Origin: Nioella nitratireducens
Lineage (GTDB): Bacteria; Pseudomonadota; Alphaproteobacteria; Rhodobacterales; Rhodobacteraceae
DNA length: 64,000 bases
Reading direction: 5' to 3'
NCBI RefSeq assembly: GCF_001879715.1
Contig: NZ_MNBW01000002.1
Span: 186,001-250,000 of the forward strand
Part shown: one piece after another, positions 27,324-35,631 of the stretch
Numbering within the stretch: the stretch's first letter is position 1
How the letters are laid out: the number at the start of each line of letters is the position of its first letter
The notes under the pieces: model-generated
What the model was told of the DNA's origin: nothing
Seen by the model: only the letters and a program-made list of their open reading frames with translations
Databases searched by the model: none
Made by a program: the position numbers and the translations under genes

Positions 27324-27528
27324 GAAGAAGGCCTTTTCAACGTCCTGTTTCGGGTTCTTTGGCAAGATAGGGCGCGCAGGGCGGATCGGAAACCCCTCGG
27401 CCCCGTGCATGGATGCACAGGCCCTTTGCGCCATGCGCCGCCGACCGGCACGGCACCGGGCGGTTTTCATTGCCGGATCAGGCGCAGTGCTGGATGATCG
27501 GCCCAATATCAAAAGGCAGGAGGCGAAC

Positions 27529-27957
27529 ATGTGGGCACGGGCATTCGCAATCAGCGTGGTCATGGCGACCATGGCGCTGACGGGCTGTTCCGACACGTTG
27601 CGGATGCAGGCCGCAAGCGTGACACAGCTGGATGACGGCACCGAATGGGCGATGACGGGCGATATCCAGGCCGATTTCGAGCTGTCCAGCCTGACGCGGC
27701 TGTCGGGCAGCGGCCTGTCCTGCGAAATGCCGATGGTGATGCGGGTGGATCGCTCGGGCGCGGGGACGATGACCTGCCGGGATGCGTCGGGCGCAGTGGT
27801 CTATTCCGAAGAACAGGTCATCCCCGCCGGGATCTACGGCACCAGCGTCCGGGGCACCTATGTGGACCGGATCGACACCACCCGCGGGGCGGGCCGAATG
27901 GCGTTTGGCTGGGGCAGCTATGCCGACCCGGATTACCTGAGGGGCTTGTTGCAGTGA
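27529..27957 (+). CDS. putative lipoprotein
   Basis: 142 residues. The N-terminal signal has the lipobox MALTGC (lipidation at Cys 20), and AGGAGG precedes the ATG at 27529. The mature domain (LDDGTEWAMTGDIQADFELSSLTR and the C-terminal GAGRMAFGWGSYADPDYL) is not a family I recognise. It is probably anchored in the outer or inner membrane facing the periplasm. It is monocistronic and divergent from the yghU-like gene by 205 bp. Confidence 0.7.
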   Translation: MWARAFAISVVMATMALTGCSDTLRMQAASVTQLDDGTEWAMTGDIQADFELSSLTRLSGSGLSCEMPMVMRVDRSGAGTMTCRDASGAVVYSEEQVIPAGIYGTSVRGTYVDRIDTTRGAGRMAFGWGSYADPDYLRGLLQ

Positions 27958-28123
27958 CAGCGGCGGGGCGAATCTGTCACCCCGGCAAACATGGGGGTCT
28001 CGCGTTGCTTGCACCCACAACCTGAGATCCGCGCTTTCGCGGCGATGCCGAAAATGCAGTCACAGGGAGCACAGGAAGGAAGCGCCCGCAGGGGGGGCGC
28101 CTCCTCTCGTGATCCGACTGACG

Positions 28124-31069
28124 TTACCCAAGCGCCTCGTCACACCGTTTGCAGGTACCTGCATGGGTATGGCTGCCCACATCGGGCAGGATCTTCCAGC
28201 AGCGCTGGCACTTCTCGCCCTCGGCCTTTTCAAACACCACGCCGACACCCTCGACATCGGGCAGACGGAACGCCTCGTTCGGCAAGGGGTCGGCGGTCAG
28301 GGTGACATCCGAGGTGATCGAGATATCGGCGAAATTCACGGTCTTGAGCGCGGACAGAACCTCCGGCGCGCGCACATGCACCACGGGCGCGGCCTCCAGC
28401 GAGGCCCCAATTACCTTTTCGCGTCGCTGAATCTCCAGCGCCGAGGTCACCACGCGGCGCACTTTGCGCACCTTGGCCCATTTCGCCGCCAGCGGTTCGT
28501 CCAGCCAATCTGCGGGGGTCGCGGGAATATCGACCAGATGGACCGAGCTGTCCTCGCCCGGGAACCGTTCCAGCCAGACCTCTTCCATCGTGAAGACGAG
28601 GATCGGCGCGAGCCATGTGGTCAGCCGGTGGAACAGGATATCGAGCACGGTGCGCGCGGCGCGGCGGTTCGACGTGTCGCCATCGCAATAGAGCGTGTCC
28701 TTGCGGATGTCGAAATAGAAGGCCGACAGATCCGTGGTGGCAAAGTTGAACAGCGCTTGAAACACCTCTTGGAAATCGAAGCGCCCGTAGCCGTCGCGCA
28801 CGACGTGATCCAGCTCGGCCAGACGGTGCAGCACCCACCGCTCCAGTTCCGGCATATCCGCTGGTTCAACCCGGTCGGCTTCGGTGAAATCGGCAAGCGA
28901 GCCAAGCATGAAGCGCATCGTGTTGCGCAGTCGGCGATAGCTGTCGGCGGTCCCTTTCAGGATTTCCGGCCCGATCCGCTGATCGTTGGTGTAGTCGGCC
29001 TGCGCCACCCAAAGCCGCAAGACATCGGCGCCATACTGCTTGATCACCGCTTCTGGCACGATGGTATTGCCGAGCGATTTGGACATCTTCATGCCCTTCT
29101 CATCCAGCGTGAAGCCATGCGTCACCACGTTGCGATACGGTGCCCGGCCCTTGGTGCCGCAGGCCTGCAACAGCGAGGAATGGAACCAGCCGCGATGCTG
29201 GTCCGTGCCTTCCATGTAGACATCGGCAATGCCGTCCTCGGTGCCATCCGCGCGGTCGCGCAGCACGAATGCATGGGTCGAGCCGCTGTCGAACCACACG
29301 TCGAGAATGTCGAACACCTGATCATAGTCGTCAGGGGGCACGATGCCGGACAGGAAACGCTCCTTCGCGCCGTCGATATACCACGCATCCGCGCCTTCGG
29401 TTTCGAAGGCCTCGGCAATCCGTGCGTTGACCGCTTCGTCGCGCAACAGGAAATCCGGGTCGGTCGGCAGCGCGCCCTTCTTGGTAAAGCAGGTCAGCGG
29501 CACGCCCCAAGCGCGTTGGCGGGACAAAACCCAGTCTGGCCGCGATTCCATCATCGCCCGCAGACGGTTCTGGCCAGAGACCGGCGTAAAGGTCACCAAC
29601 TCGTTGATCGAGGTCAACGCGCGTTCCCGTATGGTGGTGCCGTAGTCGTCCTGCCCGTCACCAACGGCGCGGTCGATGGCGGCAAACCATTGCGGCGTGT
29701 TGCGGAAAATCACCGGGGCTTTGGACCGCCAGCTATGCGGGTAGCTGTGGGTCACGCGGCCACGGGCAATGATCGCACCGGCCTCGACAAGCTTGTCGAT
29801 GACGGCGGGGTTCGCCTTGCCTTCCTTGCCCTTGCGGTCAAACACCTGAAGGCCCGCGAAGAACGGGACATGCGGCAGGAACTCGGAATCTTCGCCCACG
29901 TTATGGGTCATCCGGTCGAGCCAGTTTCGCTTCATGAAGCATTCGTAGTCGTCGGCGCCGTGCGACGGCGCTGTGTGCACAAAGCCCGTGCCCGCATCGT
30001 CGGTGACGTGGTCGCCGTCGATCATCGGCACGTCGTAGTCCCAGTAGCCGTTTGCACCCTCCAGCCCGTGGAAGGGGTGATGCATGATCAGACCGTTCAG
30101 TTCCTCGGACGCGACCGAACGGACGCGGGAATACATACCCGAGTCCAGCCGCGCCTTGGTCAGCACCTCCTCCGCCAGTTTGTCGGCCAGCAGGTACTTG
30201 TCGCCAACGGCGCACCAGCATTCGTCGGGTGTGCCAGTCACCTCGTACAGTCCGTATTCGACCGCCGGATTGTAGGCCACGGCCTTGTTCGAGGGGATCG
30301 TCCACGGGGTCGTTGTCCAGATCACCGCCTTGGCATCCAGCAGGTCGGTCTGCATGCAGCCGTCCAGCTCCTTGAAACTGGACGCGCTGGCGATGCGGAA
30401 CGGCACCCAGATCGTGTGGCTCTTGTGGTCGTGATATTCTATCTCGGCCTCGGCCAATGCGGTCTTTTCTACCGGGCTCCACATCACGGGCTTGGAGCCT
30501 TGGTAGAGTGTGCCGTTCATCAGGAACTTCATGAATTCCTCGGCAATGACCCGCTCGGCATGGAAAGCCATGGTCAGGTAGGGATCGGCCCAGTTACCGG
30601 TGATCCCCATGCGCTTGAACTCGTCGCGCTGGATGTCGACCCAGCCTTCGGCGAACTTGCGGCATTCCTGACGAAAGTCGACGACGTTCACCTCGTCCTT
30701 GTTCTTGCCCTTGGCACGGTACTGTTCCTCGATCTTCCACTCGATCGGCAGCCCGTGGCAGTCCCAGCCGGGGATGTAGCGCGCATCGCGGCCCATCATC
30801 TGGTGGCTGCGCACGATCATGTCCTTGATCGTCTTGTTCAGAGCGTGACCGATATGCAGATGGCCGTTGGCATAGGGCGGGCCGTCATGCAGCGTAAAGG
30901 GCGGGCGGCCCTCTTTTTCGCGCAGGCGGTCATAGATGCCGATCTTTTCCCACCGGGCCAACCATTCGGGCTCGCGCTTGGGCAGGCCCGCGCGCATCGG
31001 GAAATCGGTTTTCGGCAGGTTCAGCGTGTCTTTGTAGTCGAGCGTTTGCTCGGGTGTATCGGCGCACAT
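28124..31069 (-). CDS. ileS: isoleucyl-tRNA synthetase
   Basis: 981 residues. Class I motifs are HIGH in GHLHIGHALNK and KMSKS in [11 protein letters not shown]. The long editing domain and the C-terminal zinc-binding tail (CQRCWK with CKRCDE) are intact, typical of the bacterial-type, mupirocin-sensitive group. ATG 31069 follows GAGGA. No signal recognition or lspA gene is adjacent downstream, where many bacteria have lspA. A weak hairpin lies between it and the lipoprotein gene at about 28080-28100. Confidence 0.97.
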   Translation of the reverse strand: MCADTPEQTLDYKDTLNLPKTDFPMRAGLPKREPEWLARWEKIGIYDRLREKEGRPPFTLHDGPPYANGHLHIGHALNKTIKDMIVRSHQMMGRDARYIPGWDCHGLPIEWKIEEQYRAKGKNKDEVNVVDFRQECRKFAEGWVDIQRDEFKRMGITGNWADPYLTMAFHAERVIAEEFMKFLMNGTLYQGSKPVMWSPVEKTALAEAEIEYHDHKSHTIWVPFRIASASSFKELDGCMQTDLLDAKAVIWTTTPWTIPSNKAVAYNPAVEYGLYEVTGTPDECWCAVGDKYLLADKLAEEVLTKARLDSGMYSRVRSVASEELNGLIMHHPFHGLEGANGYWDYDVPMIDGDHVTDDAGTGFVHTAPSHGADDYECFMKRNWLDRMTHNVGEDSEFLPHVPFFAGLQVFDRKGKEGKANPAVIDKLVEAGAIIARGRVTHSYPHSWRSKAPVIFRNTPQWFAAIDRAVGDGQDDYGTTIRERALTSINELVTFTPVSGQNRLRAMMESRPDWVLSRQRAWGVPLTCFTKKGALPTDPDFLLRDEAVNARIAEAFETEGADAWYIDGAKERFLSGIVPPDDYDQVFDILDVWFDSGSTHAFVLRDRADGTEDGIADVYMEGTDQHRGWFHSSLLQACGTKGRAPYRNVVTHGFTLDEKGMKMSKSLGNTIVPEAVIKQYGADVLRLWVAQADYTNDQRIGPEILKGTADSYRRLRNTMRFMLGSLADFTEADRVEPADMPELERWVLHRLAELDHVVRDGYGRFDFQEVFQALFNFATTDLSAFYFDIRKDTLYCDGDTSNRRAARTVLDILFHRLTTWLAPILVFTMEEVWLERFPGEDSSVHLVDIPATPADWLDEPLAAKWAKVRKVRRVVTSALEIQRREKVIGASLEAAPVVHVRAPEVLSALKTVNFADISITSDVTLTADPLPNEAFRLPDVEGVGVVFEKAEGEKCQRCWKILPDVGSHTHAGTCKRCDEALG

Positions 31070-31277
31070 GGATCGGCGTCCTCGTGAAATTCGGTCTGGT
31101 AGGGGGATTATCAGGGCGGTGCGAGAACTCAAACACCTTGTCCCGGCGTCTCTTCGTCTCAGAGAGCCGGGCCGATAATTCGAATGATGATGCGCGCAAA
31201 ATGGCGGGTCATGCGCGCCTTATAGGCCCGCACGGCAGGGGCGTCCAGAGGATGCGGTGGTGAAACCGGACAGGGGA

Positions 31278-31919
31278 TCACTCTGCCGCGACCGTCGTCG
31301 GCAGCCCCAAAATGTTGCGGATATCGACCAGTTGCCCCTGCGACAGTCCCGCTTTGGCGATCTCGACAAAGGGGACACCGGCCAGACGAAAGACCTCTCG
31401 CTTGACGCTGTCCCGTTCGACCGCGCCGGACTGGTAGTGCCCGCCGCCCTGATATTCCAGCGCCGCGACGGGCATTCCACCGCGATCAATGATCAGGAAA
31501 TCCACGCGTTTCGAATTGATCTGGCGGTAAGCGTCGATACAGGTCAACCGGTCGGCCGAGCGGCTGTCTGTGCCAAGGATTTCCCCCATCGACACCTGGG
31601 TGAATACGCGATGCCCAGAGACGCTTTGACCTGTCAGATGTTCGAGTTGGGTAAAAACCCGGTATTCGGATTTGTTCATCAACGGGCGCGCCGTCCAAGA
31701 CACGCGGCTTAGCAGGGCCGTCTTGTCCTGATAGACGACGCGAGGCTTTGATTTTGACGGTCGTTGGCGCCGATTGGAGGCGCGGCGTTTCGGCTTCTTG
31801 AGACCCGACTCCAACATCTTCAGGCCAAGCCCGATGGCACAGATGATCAGGATCGGCAGAACGGTATCAAAGGGAAGATCAAACATGGCGACTCTCATTT
31901 GAGAAAACGGGAAGAGCAT
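31278..31919 (-). CDS. DUF2726 protein with N-terminal membrane anchor
   Basis: 213 residues. One N-terminal hydrophobic segment (PILIICAIGLGLKML) is followed by a basic linker (KKPKRRASNRRQRPSKSKP), then a DUF2726-like region: LLSRVSWTARPLMNKSEYRVFTQL, VDFLIIDRGGMPVAALEYQG and KREVFRLAGVPFVEI. The latter resembles a degenerate PD-(D/E)XK nuclease core (D-x-L then E-Y-Q). The first ATG (31919) is preferred because GAGGAG precedes it. Function unknown. A TTAACCAT-type sequence lies about 70 bp upstream (31988-31995, minus strand). Confidence 0.75.
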   Translation of the reverse strand: MLFPFSQMRVAMFDLPFDTVLPILIICAIGLGLKMLESGLKKPKRRASNRRQRPSKSKPRVVYQDKTALLSRVSWTARPLMNKSEYRVFTQLEHLTGQSVSGHRVFTQVSMGEILGTDSRSADRLTCIDAYRQINSKRVDFLIIDRGGMPVAALEYQGGGHYQSGAVERDSVKREVFRLAGVPFVEIAKAGLSQGQLVDIRNILGLPTTVAAE

Positions 31920-32005
31920 GGGCTCCTCGCCGTTTTTCCAACCGAGTCGATCCGCAATGCGTCTGCGGAACGGCGAATTCGTGACAAATGGTTAACGGGC
32001 GCGGA

Positions 32006-32254
32006 TCACTCCGCCGCCTTGGCCTCCAGCGCGGCGATCCGGGCCTTGAGGGCCTCGTTCTCTTCGCGGGCTTTCTGGGCCATCGCGCGCACGGCGTCGA
32101 ATTCCTCGCGGGTGACGAAATCGCGGTCGGCCAGCCAGCGGTCCATGAGCGAGCGCATCGCGGTTTCGGCCTCGTCCTTGGCGCCCTGCGCGACGCCCAT
32201 GGCGTTGGTCATCAGTTGCGACATGTCTTCCATGAACTTGTTGCGGGTCTGCAT
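32006..32254 (-). CDS. ubiK: ubiquinone biosynthesis accessory factor UbiK (BMFP family)
   Basis: 82 residues. The protein is mostly helical, with an MRSLMDRWLADRDFVTREEFDAVRAMAQKAREENEAL segment (middle) and a C-terminal coiled coil ending IAALEAKAAE, the BMFP/UbiK pattern. UbiK binds UbiJ and helps late ubiquinone biosynthesis steps in proteobacteria; in other contexts these proteins were described as membrane fusogenic. It is divergent from lgt by about 100 bp. Confidence 0.85.
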   Translation of the reverse strand: MQTRNKFMEDMSQLMTNAMGVAQGAKDEAETAMRSLMDRWLADRDFVTREEFDAVRAMAQKAREENEALKARIAALEAKAAE

Positions 32255-32357
32255 TTGCGGTCTCCTTGGCGGCTTGCCTCCATATGGCCCCGCCAGCCCA
32301 CGGCATCAAGGTTGACTTCGCCGCAGGGGCCAGCCATCCAAGCGCCGGACCGATCAG

Positions 32358-33293
32358 ATGAGGGCCATGATGCTGGCAGCCGCGATCCCCTTTCCCGACA
32401 TCTCGCCCGAGCTGTTCTCGATTTCACTCGGCAGTTTCACCTTCGCCCTCAGGTGGTACGCGCTGGCCTATATCGCGGGCATCCTACTGGGCTGGGCCTT
32501 GGCCGTCCGCACGGTGAAACGCGCAGCGCTATGGCCGGGCGACACCGCCGCGATGACGCCCGCGCAGATCGAAGGGCTGATGACATGGATCATCCTCGGT
32601 ATCGTTCTGGGCGGGCGGCTTGGTTACGTGCTGTTCTATCAGCCGGTCTACTACCTGCAGCACCCGGCAGAAATTCTGCAACTCTGGCATGGCGGCATGT
32701 CGTTTCATGGCGGCTTCCTCGGGGTTCTGGTTGGCGGCGTGGTGTTTTGCTGGCGCCACAAGATCCCCATGGCGCAGGCCGGTGACCTGATGGCGCTATG
32801 CACGCCGCCGGGGCTGCTGTTGGGCCGCGTGGCGAATTTCGTGAACGCCGAGCTTTGGGGGCGTCCCTCGGACGCGCCGTGGGCGGTGATCTTTCCCGGC
32901 GATCTGGCGCAGGCCTGTTTCGGCCCCGAGGGCATTGTGCAGTTGGGCGGCCAGCTTCTCTGCGCGCGCCACCCCTCGCAACTATATGAAGCGGCGTTGG
33001 AGGGGTTGGTGCTTGGCCTGTTGCTGATCTGGCTGGTGTGGCGACGCGGGGCACTGAAAAGACCGGGGCAAATCATGGGTGCCTTCGTGATGGGCTATGG
33101 CATTGCCCGCATGATCGTCGAGGTGTTCCGTCAGGCCGATCCGCAATTCATCACCGCAGACAACCCGCTCGGACACGTGATTTCGCTGACCCCGGCCATC
33201 GGCCTGTCGATGGGGCAACTGCTGTCCTTGCCGATGGTGCTGGCGGGACTGGCCATTGTCTTGATCGCCCGAACCCGGACGAGGGCGGCATGA
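32358..33293 (+). CDS. lgt: prolipoprotein diacylglyceryl transferase
   Basis: 311 residues with seven hydrophobic segments. Lgt signatures are WHGGMSFHGG (catalytic His region), RVANFVNAELWGRPSD (the Lgt signature) and HPSQLYEAALEG. It transfers the diacylglyceryl group from phosphatidylglycerol to the lipobox cysteine at the inner membrane, so it processes lipoproteins such as those at 27529 and 38390. Three in-frame ATGs start the gene (32358, 32367 and 32370); the first is listed. Its TGA overlaps the next start (ATGA at 33290). Confidence 0.96.
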   Translation: MRAMMLAAAIPFPDISPELFSISLGSFTFALRWYALAYIAGILLGWALAVRTVKRAALWPGDTAAMTPAQIEGLMTWIILGIVLGGRLGYVLFYQPVYYLQHPAEILQLWHGGMSFHGGFLGVLVGGVVFCWRHKIPMAQAGDLMALCTPPGLLLGRVANFVNAELWGRPSDAPWAVIFPGDLAQACFGPEGIVQLGGQLLCARHPSQLYEAALEGLVLGLLLIWLVWRRGALKRPGQIMGAFVMGYGIARMIVEVFRQADPQFITADNPLGHVISLTPAIGLSMGQLLSLPMVLAGLAIVLIARTRTRAA

Positions 33294-34354
33294 GCGCGCT
33301 GCGTGACCTGCTGACCCGGCGGATCGCCCGAACCGGCCCGCTCTCGGTGGCCGAGTTCATGACCGATTGCCTGCTGCATCCCGAGCACGGCTATTACACC
33401 ACGCGCGATCCCTTGGGGGCAGGTGGCGATTTCACCACCGCCCCCGAGATTTCGCAGATGTTCGGAGAGCTCCTGGGCCTTTGGCTGGCGCAGGTCTGGA
33501 TGGATCAAGGCCAGCCCACCCCCTTCCTGTTGGCAGAGCTTGGGCCGGGGCGCGGCACGCTTACGGCCGACATTCTGCGTGCCACCCGCGCGGTGCCCGG
33601 GTTCCAAGAAGCCATGCAGGTGCATCTGGTCGAGGTCTCGCCCGCGCTGCGCAAGCGACAGGCCGAGGCGCTAGCGGGGGTGGACAAAACCTTTCACGAT
33701 CATCTTGCCGACCTGCCGGACGGACCGCTCTTCCTGATCGCCAACGAATTCTTCGATGCCTTGCCGATCCGCCAGTTCCAGCGCGCCAACACCTATTGGC
33801 ACGAACGTCAGATCGGGGCCGACGATGGCCGCCTGATCTGGGGCCTCGGGCCGGAAACCCGGTTCGAGATGCTGGACGACCGGCTTGCGGGCACGACCGA
33901 GGGACAGATCGTCGAACTCAACACCCCCGCGCTGCCCCTTGCCGAAGATATCGGCGCACGGATCGCCCGACATGGCGGCGCGGCGCTGATCATCGACTAT
34001 GGCGATGCGATCAGCATTGGCGACACGTTTCAGGCGCTGAAAGCGCACGAGCCGGTCGATCCCCTCGCCTGCCCCGGCAAGGCGGACCTGACCGCGCATG
34101 TGGCCTTTGGCCCGCTGGCCCGCGCTGCCGCCCCTGCCGTTGCCTCGGCCCCCACCCCGCAAGGGGTGTTTCTGGAACGGCTGGGCATCACGGCACGGGC
34201 ACAGGCGCTTGCCCAACGGTTGGCCGGCGACGCGCTCGACTCGCACATCGCGGCACACAGGCGGTTGACCCACCCCGAGGAAATGGGGACGCTGTTCAAG
34301 GTCATGGCCCTCACCCCGCCGGGTCAGCCAACGCCGCCCGGCCTCGACCCATGA
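33290..34354 (+). CDS. midA: class I SAM-dependent methyltransferase, MidA/NDUFAF7 family
   Basis: 354 residues. Signatures include HPEHGYYTTRDPLGAGGDFTTAPE and the SAM site LAELGPGRGTLTADIL, with the family-specific ANEFFDALPIRQF. The mitochondrial member methylates an arginine of a complex I subunit; bacterial function is inferred from that. The ATG overlaps the lgt stop by 4 nt. Gene order lgt-midA-pgeF is a common alphaproteobacterial arrangement, and pgeF follows 35 bp later. Confidence 0.93.
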   Translation: MSALRDLLTRRIARTGPLSVAEFMTDCLLHPEHGYYTTRDPLGAGGDFTTAPEISQMFGELLGLWLAQVWMDQGQPTPFLLAELGPGRGTLTADILRATRAVPGFQEAMQVHLVEVSPALRKRQAEALAGVDKTFHDHLADLPDGPLFLIANEFFDALPIRQFQRANTYWHERQIGADDGRLIWGLGPETRFEMLDDRLAGTTEGQIVELNTPALPLAEDIGARIARHGGAALIIDYGDAISIGDTFQALKAHEPVDPLACPGKADLTAHVAFGPLARAAAPAVASAPTPQGVFLERLGITARAQALAQRLAGDALDSHIAAHRRLTHPEEMGTLFKVMALTPPGQPTPPGLDP

Positions 34355-34389
34355 CCAAAGCTGCCAACACATAAGGACCGGCCTGCGCC

Positions 34390-35160
34390 ATGACCGTGAC
34401 GACCAGCCTCGAAATCATCACCTCGGATTTGTTGGAGGGCGTCCAACACGGGTTTTTCACGCGGCGGGGCGGGGCATCGTCGGGCATCTTTCGCGGGTTG
34501 AACTGCGGCACGGGCAGCTCGGACCAATCCAGCATCGTGGACACCAACCGCGGTCGCGTGGCCGAAGCCATGGGGGTGCCGCCTGGCCGGCTGGTCACGG
34601 TGCACCAGACCCATTCCGCCCGCGCGGTGACGGTCGCGGACGCACAGCCCCTGCCCCGGCCAGAGGCCGACGCCATCGTCACCGCCTCCCCCGGCACCGC
34701 GATTGCCATTCTTACCGCCGATTGCCAGCCGGTGCTGTTTGCGGATCGCACCGCAGGCGTGATCGCCGCCGCCCATGCCGGTTGGCGCGGGGCCTTCGAC
34801 GGCGTGCTGGAAGCGACGCTCGACACGATGGAGGAAATGGGCGCGGATCGCACAAATGTGCGGGCCGTGATCGGCCCCTCGATCAGTCAACGCGCTTACG
34901 AGGTTGGGCCGGAATTCTTCGAGGCGTTCTTCGACGAGGACCGCGACAACGCGATCTTCTTCACCAATGGCGAGGGCGACCGCTTTCTATTCGATTTGCC
35001 CGCCTATGGCCTGCACCGCCTGCGACAGGCCGGCGTGGCAGAAGCGGAATGGACGCGCCATTGCACCTATTCCGACCCCGACCGCTTCTTTTCCTATCGC
35101 CGCTCGGTGCATCAGGGCGAGGCCGACTACGGACGGCTCATCTCTGCGATTCGCCTCTGA
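34390..35160 (+). CDS. pgeF: peptidoglycan editing factor PgeF (multicopper-like laccase domain)
   Basis: 256 residues. The CNF1/YfiH fold shows the metal-binding C-H-H set: HQTHSARAV, LTADCQPVLFAD and AAHAGWRGAFDGV. The C-terminal DRFFSYRRSVHQGEADYGR is typical. In E. coli it removes wrongly incorporated L-Ser from UDP-MurNAc precursors. It follows midA in the lgt operon. Confidence 0.95.
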   Translation: MTVTTSLEIITSDLLEGVQHGFFTRRGGASSGIFRGLNCGTGSSDQSSIVDTNRGRVAEAMGVPPGRLVTVHQTHSARAVTVADAQPLPRPEADAIVTASPGTAIAILTADCQPVLFADRTAGVIAAAHAGWRGAFDGVLEATLDTMEEMGADRTNVRAVIGPSISQRAYEVGPEFFEAFFDEDRDNAIFFTNGEGDRFLFDLPAYGLHRLRQAGVAEAEWTRHCTYSDPDRFFSYRRSVHQGEADYGRLISAIRL

Positions 35161-35444
35161 CACCTTGGCCCTTTCGGGCCTTGGGGGCACGAGTCGCGGT
35201 CCTATTCGCCAAAATTCGGCACCTTGGGGGCAGCGCTCGCCCCATTCGCGTCTCAATTTTGCGGGCCTTGCCGGTTAGCGCCCGAAAAACAAGGGCGCGC
35301 GCCGTCACAATCTTGCCTTGAGGATTCACGGAAAATTAGGGGCTTGGCCGCAAGACTGCCCGAAAGGTCCGCCAGATTGTTCTCAACCCGGAAACGGGAC
35401 ACCAACAGCCCAAAAAGGGCAGGCTTGAAGAGAGGACAAGGACG
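35161..35444. other. 284-bp intergenic region with leader-like sequence
   Basis: No recognisable gene. The motif CACCTTGG appears at its start and again near 35220, and GGCCC-TTTC-GGGCC (35167-35180) makes a small stem at the pgeF 3' end. AT content rises from about 35320 on, so a promoter for the 41-residue gene at 35445 probably lies there. I see nothing more. Confidence 0.35.
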
Positions 35445-35570
35445 ATGCTGAAACGGCGCTGGATGGAACGGGTTCTGGAAGAGAGCCAGAAAGAACAAGT
35501 CGAGATGCCTTGGGCACGCAGCAAGCGGCACCGCCGCCGCCAGGCCAAAGCCGAGGCACGCTCGGCCTGA
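35445..35570 (+). CDS. 41-residue highly charged small protein
   Basis: A short reading frame from the ATG at 35445, preceded by AGAGGACAAGGACG. The protein is mostly helical and strongly basic at the C terminus (MERVLEESQKEQVEMPW, then ARSKRHRRRQAKAEARS). It resembles a short family I have seen in Rhodobacterales genomes with the pattern MERxLEES...MPWxR; function unknown. Support comes from the ribosome binding site, third-position GC bias and a strong terminator 28 bp downstream (35599-35622), which gives it its own small transcript. Confidence 0.6.
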   Translation: MLKRRWMERVLEESQKEQVEMPWARSKRHRRRQAKAEARSA

Positions 35571-35598
35571 GCCAAGTCAGGCAAGACTTATCGAAGAT

Positions 35599-35622
35599 GG
35601 CGGCCAAAACGGCCGCCTTTTT
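35599..35622 (+). terminator. intrinsic terminator of the small charged-protein gene
   Basis: GGCGGCC (35599-35605) and GGCCGCC (35611-35617) form a perfect 7-bp stem with a 5-nt loop, followed by TTTTT. Confidence 0.85.
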
Positions 35623-35631
35623 CTTGCGCGA

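Noticed and set aside
28109..31087. 992-codon plus-strand open frame antisense to ileS
   Set aside because: It is the exact mirror of isoleucyl-tRNA synthetase and has no ribosome binding site or recognisable domain.
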